Assembly (NCBI GenBank): GCA_023334545.1
Contig: JAADVB010000290.1
Coordinates: 1 to 21,001 of the forward strand
DNA length: 21,001 nt
Source: Salisapilia sapeloensis
Taxonomy: Eukaryota; Oomycota; Peronosporomycetes; Peronosporales; Salisapiliaceae
Reading direction: 5' to 3'
In this document: one piece after another, positions 1 through 7,947 of the stretch
Position numbering within the stretch: the first letter of the stretch is position 1
Layout of the letters: each line of letters begins with the position of its first letter
The notes under the pieces: model-generated
The model's input: only the letters and a program-made list of their open reading frames with translations
Told to the model about the DNA's origin: nothing
Database searches by the model: none
Position numbers and translations under genes: made by a program

Positions 1-77
1 GATTAACGCTAAATACAACCAGTTCTTATTTTGCTTTCTAAAGCACAAGTGTCTTACACTACTTCCGTACTTTTTAA

Positions 78-1245
78 GTACAAGAGTTTCATACTCCGCG
101 TTTTACGCTTCCCTTACGTTTAAAGGGCTATCGTTGTGACTTCCGTCACACTTGGAATGGTACGACAGGTGATCAGTCTATTGCAAGTGTGTACTTAAGA
201 GTCGGATGGTCAGCAGGCGGTGTACAGGATAGATACATACGCTATGAATCCGCTGACGACCAGTACCTCGGCCGTGTAGTGGCTAGTTTACCATTGGATA
301 AGGCTGGCTTTGCTATTTTGCCACCTCACTGCAATGATAGCAGCAACATCACGCTAAGTGAATGCTTAGTCAATCTCTATCCTACACTCCACAGTGTTAG
401 CCATTTGCAAGATGCACTTAAGATATGTATTGTCTCACTTGTACAGCACAGCGGTTATTTTAGAAAAACAGTACCATCTGCGCATCCATTGCTGTCTACA
501 TACATATTCAGAAATAATGACAAATTATATAAACTTAAGACCATACTTGTGACTCGTCATTCTGGACGGATTAAACTGACAGGTATACCGCCCCATGTCG
601 AGCTACATCAACAGCTTTAGAAACTTCAAAGGTTGGTCAACGAGCTGCCGCCTCTACTCGTATATAAGTTAAGGTATCGAAGAAATAGAATAGCCGCTAG
701 AAAATTTGCCAAGAAATTACTTGAGGGGACAATTTTAAAATCACTGCAATCGTTGGGAGCCACACACGAATTCTCAACTTCAGCTTGATCAATGTAAATA
801 GTTTCGTCAGAATGTTATTCTTTCAACGGAGGTAAATTTGATCTCTTGCCTGAAAGCTTCACGTTTTCATGCATTGACGCATTTGGAGCTAGGAAACTCT
901 GGTGGTTTAGTGATGTAAGTGAAGGACATCCAGCCTCTTCGAAAGGCTCAAACAATCGATCTTCCTTGCCAAAGCATGAAGAAAACCTACTCGGACTGGT
1001 CAGTGCTCATGAAGTATATAGTTAAAGCAGCAGAAGCTAACGGTGCAAGCATACCTAACAACATCAATGAGTTATAGGTCACTCGTATTTTAAACGTTGG
1101 AATACGCCACTTACCTTTGGCTACGACAAACTGTAAGCGAAGACTCGCTGATCTCTCTCTCATCACTACACTTTGGTTTGTCCGGGAGTTAAAGAAAATG
1201 GAAGCTAGAAAACGGTTGCGCGCTCTTGGTTCGATTAGTACCTAA
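78..1245 (+). pseudogene. Crypton tyrosine-recombinase pseudogene (transposon relic), 5' part possibly beyond the window
   Basis: Reading frame 78-925 and then the frame from 928 give one continuous Crypton-like protein if stops are read through. Visible landmarks are a GW..GGVQDRYIRYES block (207-252, with candidate catalytic tyrosines at 234-236 and 243-245), LPL and ILPPH soon after, HPLLST near 484, TGIPPHV at 579-599, and LWWF at 897-908. After a frame change near 925 come a PLRK motif, an MKKTYSDW..LMKYI segment and a KRRLADLS..T segment. These are the order and spacing I recall for Crypton proteins of Phytophthora. The frame is broken by TAG 618-620, TGA 786-788, TAA 795-797 and TAG 1075-1077, plus the frameshift, and ends at TAA 1243-1245. 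The R..H active-site box before 189 is degenerate. The element is dead. Family assignment is by remembered motifs, not by search. Confidence 0.75.
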
Positions 1246-2229
1246 TCCATCCAATTAATGATAATTATACGGTATCTCTGCCATTCTACAATTTTGCAAG
1301 ATAACTGAATAGCACTGTGAAAATGGATACTGCCAAAAATCAGCTATAAAACGATCTCTCAAATACAAAAGAGCAAAGTCGGCTAGAACGAAGCAACCAT
1401 TACATAAGACACAACATGATCTATTTTTGAGGTTGCGTAGGATTGGTTGAAAATGTACGTATGTCACAATGCGTGATGGTAGACTCAAACGTAGCAAATC
1501 AAAACATCCAAGCTGTTATCGGTGAGTTCCAAGAAACAAACTATAGGGGAATTAACTGCAATGGCTCGCGGCAATGCCAGACAAATATTGCATGAGATCG
1601 ATGGTTGGTGACGTCACGATAAAGTGAAATGTAGAATTTCCATTTGTAGTCCAGATGCAATTTGGTTTGCTCATATACAAACTGCTCCCTCAGCGGTTTA
1701 GATTTTCACATACACTTTATAATTCGTTCAGATAGCCTGTCGCTTTATTTACGTGAAAATAAAGTCCAAACGTCTATATTTAGCAGTACAAAGAGCGTTG
1801 GGTGAACTGTACTTATGCACAAACTCCAGGGAAATTTCCATTACTTCTTGTATTCACTACAGCTAGAATGGCTTGTGCAAAAACTCATAAATCCGTTTTC
1901 TTCCGTATATTGAACCTCCAACATGAGCGTCGATTCCACATTTCGAGTTTGTCCTATATGCCGAACCTCCTATATATTCAACTCAATTACACTCTATGGT
2001 GTTTGAGTCATAGGAATACGACGACAAGTTATAGAAAGAAAAAGAGCGGTTACACATGTGTGAATAGATTTGGTGAACTACTACCACTATCAATACATCC
2101 ATACGTATGTGACTAAGGGAGATGGGTAGATGGAAACTCGAGCAACGCACGCTCTTCACTACAAAATATCGAAACACAATTTATTCCCAACAGAAGCAAC
2201 ACGAGGCAGGACAACGCTGATCAGAGCTT
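1246..2229. other. Gene-poor AT-rich stretch, no supported gene
   Basis: I see no gene here. Short open frames exist on both strands (for example 1255-1497 minus and 1802-2116 plus), but none has a recognisable motif, domain or convincing start. The stretch may be further degraded transposon sequence next to the Crypton relic. Confidence 0.5.
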
Positions 2230-2704
2230 TTGAGATGCCGTACCAGGCTAAAGATTGTCGATTTCAAGGTGGCGGGCAACAAACCCAAAGGTGGCTGGGT
2301 TGCTAGTAGTTTCTTGATGGGTTTCGGGGCAAACTGCGTGGTGGCGGGCGCCATGGGCATAAAGATGGCTAACGGTGTTGTGGATTTGTGGTACAAGTGG
2401 CTAGCAGTACCGGCGCTTATAGTGTGGAGATGCCCAATTTATTCGGAGCAACAAGTTGGCGAAAAGCAATAGGAAACATAAAGCTCCTTAGTAAAGAGCA
2501 GATGATGCACGATAGAAGTAGTACAGTTGATAATGTGTGTGCGTATGAATTGGATTCGGATATCCTGAACGACGATGCATATACCAATACGTTATGAAGT
2601 CGGGCGAGGAGCCGATCGTTGCGTTGGATGATGTGGATTCGAAAGAGAGCCGTATTGCTGATAACTGAAAGTCCGAGACATTGACCGACGAAAACGACTT
2701 TTAA
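2230..2704 (+). pseudogene. Decayed coding fragments, possibly of a membrane transporter
   Basis: The patch is richer in G+C than its surroundings. Frame 2230-2472 (no ATG at its beginning) contains DFKVAGNKPKGGW followed by a hydrophobic stretch, which resembles the lysine/GGW entry to the first membrane helix of POT/PTR-type peptide transporters. Further on, an ATG at 2594 opens an acidic serine-containing segment (MKSGEEPIVALDDVDSKES) stopped by TGA 2666-2668 and TAA 2702-2704 and ending in a DENDF motif. That piece looks like the cytosolic N-terminus that would normally precede the GGW segment, yet here it lies after it. The transporter identity is a guess from pattern; the decay is clear because no frame stays open. 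Confidence 0.25.
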
Positions 2705-2770
2705 ACCCACACGGCATCGAGATTAACTGATTGAAAGTATTTTAAAACAGTGAAAGATGTAAGTGCATTA

Positions 2771-2870
2771 AAAGACATGCGCAAAATAGGTGGAAATGTC
2801 GTACTTTAATTTTGGTGATGCTTAATGTGATGACCTCACGAGCAATGCTTTTGTATTTGCGCATGTCTTT
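2771..2870. mobile_element. Candidate 100-bp MITE with 15-bp terminal inverted repeats and TA flanks
   Basis: AAAGACATGCGCAAA (2771-2785) is the perfect inverse complement of TTTGCGCATGTCTTT (2856-2870). Each end is flanked by TA (2769-2770 and 2871-2872), the target duplication expected for Tc1/mariner-type elements. The interior has no ORF. The same bases could be a plain hairpin, since the TA pair extends the inverted repeat by two bases. Copies elsewhere in the genome would decide. Confidence 0.45.
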
Positions 2871-2872
2871 TA

Positions 2873-4277
2873 GGTTCAGCTAACTTTCATAACCATTCGA
2901 AGTGCGATGGCCTGTACGAAGTACCTAGTGATAACAACGCTTCTGTATAACGAGTAGCGGAATATCCATTTTCTCTGCTTTCTTTTGCTTTACCTCATCA
3001 ATTATGGCCGTAGATCACTGTGAAACCCAATGTACACTATCGCCAGCATTTGGGCGAGTGTGAGCGCGTACGCGCTATCCGGTAAAAGCATCATAAAACA
3101 GGACGAGTAGACAGTGGATGTTCGGCACCGCCTCGCACACGTTGACTCTTTAGTACCACGGATGTCACCATGCGTGATGAGATTGCTCATTGTGCACACG
3201 TTATGCCAGCAAAAGGGGGTAATACTACCATATTGTTGTCTACAGTGCAGTGACGAAATTTTGGAACATTTGAATACTACATTTCTTGCAATCGATTATA
3301 TCATGCGATCTACAGTCTATATTTCACCGACAAAATTCATCTTGCGCAACGACAAATTGCGTTTAAAAGCTATAAAGCGTTATTAGTATGATGGATCTGA
3401 TATTTACCCGCAGGTATGTCGCTGGAGCCGTTATGATCTGTAACGAGAACACACTTCTATCTTAATCTCGTTGAAAACCAACACGGCAGTAAATTATGAT
3501 TAAGTTCTACAAATGAAACACAATGTTCTTCGCAACGTGTTGTTCTAGTACGCCGTACTTGTGCTAACATAGAGATGTTCCCAAGTGAGAAAAACGTTTT
3601 CGAGTGCCATCACCTGTCGGTAATCTGCGTGGATCACCGCCGTCATTTGAAATGTAGATGACCTCTCCCAACTGAAAGCAGACGCATCTTGGCGTCTTGC
3701 CATTACTGACCGGTTTTATACTATCATCTCACTCGTACTAGAAGTTATCCATCAAAGAGTATATTTCACGTTCACGGACCAAATCTATCAATTGAGCTCT
3801 CGAAAAGAAATTGTTACGAAGAGGGCGATGTGCACAGTAAAAAATTCGCGGTATCGAGCCGCCAAACATGACAAAATGTAGACAAATGCAACATGTTTCC
3901 ACAAATCACTAATGAAATATGAATGAATAGCGCGCCAGTGCACCTGAACCATACTGGTGACAGCCGCATATTTGCAGTGTAAGGCTTTAATTCCTTTCTG
4001 ATAATATCATAAATTCCTTTTCAGGCATTATTCTTGGGTGTCACAGGAACTCTCCTACCCGTTAGCAAACTTACACATACAGTAGGGGAAACTTTATAAA
4101 ACTAGGGGTAAGAATTTATTGATTCTTAGACTATGTCCAAACACATTCTGGCCTACTCATACCTCCCATATGCTTATTCAAGGATGATAGACCATATAAT
4201 CATACGTACCAATAAAAAAACCAACGTAATCAAAGTAGCTATAGTATCTAAAGTAACGCTACGCATTGCCTATTACA
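2873..4277. other. AT-rich stretch without a supported gene
   Basis: The longest open frame is 90 codons (3114-3386 plus) and has no recognisable motif. A 10-bp palindrome AAAACGTTTT lies at 3591-3600. Nothing else stands out. Confidence 0.5.
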
Positions 4278-4722
4278 TCAGCTAAATGTTCTCGGATCAC
4301 ATTCACTATTCGAAAGAAGAGTGGCCAAAGCATAATCAGTCAAATTAACAGACATGATTTGATCAAATTTGGCCTGTATTAGCCGATCCCCGTACACAGC
4401 GGTGTCGTATCGTGTAATAGTTAATTTCTTCTTTTTTCCTTCCCACAAAATATGAAGTGTCCTGTTGGTTATCCCATACAAACGAAGGAGAAATATGAAG
4501 TACTGATACTGGTCATAGTAGATCAAACATTCTGATAGGCTAAATTATTCGTTCAAATAGTTTAGGACATCTAGACACTAGTCGCAAAGGACTTTTTGGT
4601 CTCAAGGGCATATTTCCTACTGAACAACCTGCTCTATCCTTTGCCCTTGCACTCGACTTCTCTACCAATGCCTCCGATGCTTTCCGCTTTCTGATATTGT
4701 GTATTTCAGCCAAATTTGCCAA
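4278..4722 (-). other. Two adjacent minus-strand open frames, unassigned, possibly one decayed gene
   Basis: On the minus strand a 60-codon frame (4722 to 4540) is followed, after a stop and a 13-nt gap, by an 82-codon frame (4526 to 4278). The first is basic, rich in Lys and Arg (IRKRKASEALVEK). The second contains a KKKK run and a hydrophilic C-terminal half. I recognise neither. Their adjacency on one strand suggests a broken gene, but chance open frames in AT-rich DNA are equally possible. Neither begins at an ATG. Confidence 0.15.
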
Positions 4723-4740
4723 TGCGGTGAAGTTTTAGCT

Positions 4741-5235
4741 CCAACTATAATTAGAAAAGATAACTTGATTAGTAAAAGCATATTTCGTTAAGTATGATTT
4801 CGCTTTTATTGTATGTTTTTAGCATCAAAGAAGCGACATAAATTGCCAAGGGTAGCATTAAGTTGGCGTCTTGCCAACCTTTCTTTGCATACTTGATTTT
4901 ATGTATTTAAAAATGGCAAGGTTTTGAGTTGATTTCCCCGAGCAATGGGATCAATTGCAAACTGAAATCTAGAACAACACCCGCAACATCCTTTCGTCCT
5001 TTTACTTGATCCCCGTATACCACTGCATTTGCATTTCACTTGATGTTCGATTAATCATCATTTGTTCATATCAAAATCTCACAACGACGTGCGAAAGGAT
5101 AGTGCTAAGTATCAGCTACTGTACAACACTTCCGGTATTGGGCATATTGTATGTCGGAAGTCGCTTGCAGGTTTGAAGGAAAATGAAAAGTAGTATTGAT
5201 GTTAGACCCTAAAACGAAAAACCTTCTTCTGTCCC
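4741..5235. other. AT-rich stretch without a gene; one 17-bp palindrome
   Basis: No gene is visible. GTTGGC and GCCAAC flank a 5-nt spacer at 4862-4878, giving a perfect interrupted palindrome of the TTGGC-N5-GCCAA form. No function can be assigned from the sequence. Confidence 0.4.
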
Positions 5236-6060
5236 TTGGCATCCCCAATAGCCAATATGAATGAATACCGTCCTTTAGTATGTCATGCCTGCTATCTTTC
5301 TTTTGTCGACATCGTCTCAGTGATCCTTAGCAAATCACGTCGTTCGCGGCATTCTTCTGGTGCTGCTGCGGTCGCCATCGTCTATGCATGCTCCATCATT
5401 GTACCTGCCGGTTTCTTGGATTCGTTCGCGTCCGTTGACACCCCGCATGTTGCCTGGATCCACCTAAGTGTTGGTCAAGCTAGCGAGACCTTCAATCTTT
5501 CCGATCGGTAGCTTCCACCAGTTCGTCATATCCTTTAGCTTGCTTTTACTGGTTCCTTCGCACACACACACACCACCATCAGTATCTTCTTCTAAGACTA
5601 AGACTGAATACATAAGATCACTGGTTCTGGGGATGCACTTATCTTCTCACTGCTGGTTACTGATCTTTCTCTTTAGTAGCTGTTTTAAGCACCCCTACCT
5701 CCTCCAAAACGCTTTATCAACTTGGGTGAGTCCTAATGCAGCTTGTTTGCGCATGAAAGCATACACGATAGGTTACCGCCACTGGTTGCTACTGGTTCCG
5801 TCTCCGACCAGTTGCCGTTGCTTTCTTCCAGCTCGTGGTCCTTGCATCGGTATGTTTATGTTCGACAGCACCGCTTGAGCACATCTACACTCTTCAGTAA
5901 GCTGCCTTCCACTTGGTACCAGGCGTGACCGACTATCCATGGTTGTTTCTGGTTATATCGTGGTATCCATCGGTTCGAACCGACTGTTACTGGTATATCG
6001 CTTGTGACCAAAGGTACTGGGTATGATAACGGTTGTCGTATTCCCTTATAGATCTTGACA
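5236..6060 (+). pseudogene. Decayed frame with recurring Thr-Gly codons, unassigned
   Basis: One frame (phase of 5236) is open for 91 codons to 5511 and then meets many stops. ACTGGT/ACTGGG (Thr-Gly) recurs in that same phase at 5548, 5620, 5791, 5989 and 6016, with a further ACTGGT out of phase at 5781. This could be the residue of a Thr/Ser/Gly-rich tail such as that of a secreted mucin-like protein. A short CA run lies near 5561. No signal peptide or family motif is convincing. Confidence 0.2.
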
Positions 6061-6608
6061 GGCTTCACTTTCCTCGCTATCAGAAGTTTTTAAATTAAAG
6101 CCGTCTTCATCACCAGTATTCTCGAGTAGCAGTTGGTATTATCAACCAGCTCGGATCTATCGGTACCGAGCAGTGGCCAAATTCTGATGGCATATCATCA
6201 CATTGCCAAGGCGAAAGACTTAAAAGTGAATTGCCAAGATCAACAAGCGGCATTTTAAAATTGATTGTCGTATGCAAGCGTCTACGGGTGTAAATGACTT
6301 GATCTTTGTATGTTTTGAAATTTACCATGTCGCAACATGTAACAAGATAAGTGTTTATTGACTATATAGAAGAAAATTCCTTTCATCTCTTTCGGCAATA
6401 TATTCAACAGACCTACGAGTTCATTTTATACTATAAAACATATACTAATTTTTATTTGTGCATTCGCGAATTTGGTCACTATGATGTTAGTCTTTGATAT
6501 ATGGTTCAAACGCGACGTATTCGCAAAATAATTTAGATAAGATACTCTAGTATGCCAATAGGGGTTTTCAGATATTCGATTCTTTTGCTGTTTTTCTCGA
6601 GTCGTCTT
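6061..6608. other. AT-rich stretch without a supported gene
   Basis: Only short open frames on the minus strand (6110-6328 and 6426-6650) are present, with no recognisable motifs and no convincing starts. I see no gene here. Confidence 0.4.
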
Positions 6609-6672
6609 TTGGCAAAAATCACTCCAAGAAATGCGCTTTTGCAGGTGCATCTTTCGAGTGATTTTTTGCCAA
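6609..6672. repeat. Inverted repeat / hairpin
   Basis: TTGGCAAAAATCACTC (6609-6624) pairs with GAGTGATTTTTTGCCAA (6656-6672), differing only by one extra T. Inside, GAAATGC and GCAT..TTTC partly continue the pairing, giving a long imperfect stem. It could be a small decayed MITE or the end of a larger element. No TA or other target duplication is obvious. Confidence 0.5.
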
Positions 6673-6922
6673 GAGTAAATTATATTTTCTTGTCAAAATT
6701 GATAGACTAAAATTAAGATAGAAGTACATTTTAAGAGGTAAGCTTTTGAAAGGTCGCGCAGGTTGACAGACATTTAAAAAAACACAGTAATGTGGTATAT
6801 GGAAACCTGGACTTTGCCATGCGATTTTACAGGCCTAATACATCGTCACGGAGCTTAGAGGCACATCAGTGTCTCGACTTTAAGCAATGCACGTGTATGG
6901 ACGATTTAAATAGCACGAGTAG

Positions 6923-7468
6923 TCAATGCAGGTGTAGAAAATGAGCTGGCTTTCTCGCAAAATTATAAATAAAGAATCGATTTCGTTGTGATTGTCTAGT
7001 ATCTACTTGATAAATAAGCATAGGAGTCCCCAACCACCGTCTCTCACAAGAACTTACTGTACTTGCTTGACTCAAATATGAATATGAATGCTGGTATGAT
7101 GCTTGAGAGGGACAACTAATCAGTACAATCGATAGGTGTGGTTTCTGAGTAGCATAAAAAGGAATTCCAAAACTAAAGACCCTTGCAATCGATACTGGCA
7201 CCTCCGGAGTAATCTTATCCCAGAAACTACAAAGTCTGAAACCCCCTAATATAAAATAATGTATATGTTCTGTTGTTAAAGCACTTGGATAAGAGTATCT
7301 TGCTTGGTATAGCTGGACAATGGTAACTCTGCGAAATGTCCGAAATGAAACTGGTACTACTCCCACCAGCGGAATTGGAACGCCGTAGGTAGAGCCTAGA
7401 ATACTTTGCCGATTTACATGGATAGAGTCGTGGTAGACAACAGAGCGCATGTGCGTCACTCGGCGCAT
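6923..7468 (-). other. 181-codon open frame of unknown status
   Basis: A minus-strand frame starts at an ATG at 7468 and runs 181 codons. The product has no signal peptide, membrane helix or motif that I recognise, and its composition is mixed with many Ser, Tyr and Arg. A second open frame (7490-7227) overlaps it in another phase. The length is somewhat unusual for this AT-rich arm, so it could be a fast-evolving or decayed gene, but it could also be chance. Confidence 0.2.
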
Positions 7469-7497
7469 TTAAAAGATTTGTATTAATCAACTTCAGT

Positions 7498-7947
7498 TCA
7501 CTTGTGCGACTCTATCGATCTCTCCTTGCAGACTTCAATGGATCCGAGTGGAATCAAGTGAAACCGAGCTCCATCTGTACCACGGCTGACCGGATGCAGC
7601 CAGCACCTGCGCTCGAACTTCAAGATGGAAGGCCAGTTCGATGTCTGGGCGCTAGTCCCATAAAATGGCCGCGTCGGTAGCCAATCAGGCGACGTCAACT
7701 TAGATGGGGAGGAACTGCGGCTAGAGAAGTGAGGTCGGCCGAACGAGTCCTGTGGACGTGACGCTCTAGCGCTCTCTTTCCAAGTCATACTCGACGCGTT
7801 GACCGAAGCACCAGGCGAAAGTGGTATATCCGTAGGTTCACCTACTGACACGTTTCGGCCGAGTTCGTATTCCGTGGCATCTTGTACAAATTTTTCTCAG
7901 GTGCCTCGACCAAATCAGTCGCGCATTCGCTGAAAAAACAAAACACG
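7498..7947 (+). promoter_or_regulatory. Upstream region of the PH-kinase gene
   Basis: The base composition rises sharply here compared with the left arm, marking the border of the gene island. A CCAAT box lies at 7681-7685, followed by GACGTCA at 7691-7697, both on the plus strand about 250-265 nt before the ATG. ATTTTTC at 7890-7896 fits the oomycete FPR core element (MWTTTNC), about 52 nt before the ATG. Short upstream ATGs at 7543 and 7673 close quickly. Transcription start is not known, so these are candidates only. Confidence 0.4.

Noticed and set aside
1457-3182. ATGTCAC(A/C)ATGCGTGATG near 1462 and near 3164
   Set aside because: The similarity stops at about 18 bases, within chance expectation.
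3689-4878. TTGGCGTCTTGCCA present twice (3689-3702 and 4864-4877)
   Set aside because: A shared 14-mer is expected by chance in a window of this size, and the flanks do not match.
5468-5878. 136-codon frame with hydrophobic stretch that might be a secreted protein
   Set aside because: It opens at GTG, has no proper signal peptide after any ATG, and no recognisable effector motif.
7830-7850. TCCGTAGGT... resembles the conserved 3' end of 18S rRNA
   Set aside because: Only the first nine bases agree; the rest is a local palindrome (GTAGGTTCACCTAC) and no rRNA surrounds it.
7882-7947. Kinase frame extends 22 codons upstream
   Set aside because: The extension has no ATG and opens at TTG, so the ATG at 7948 is the better start.
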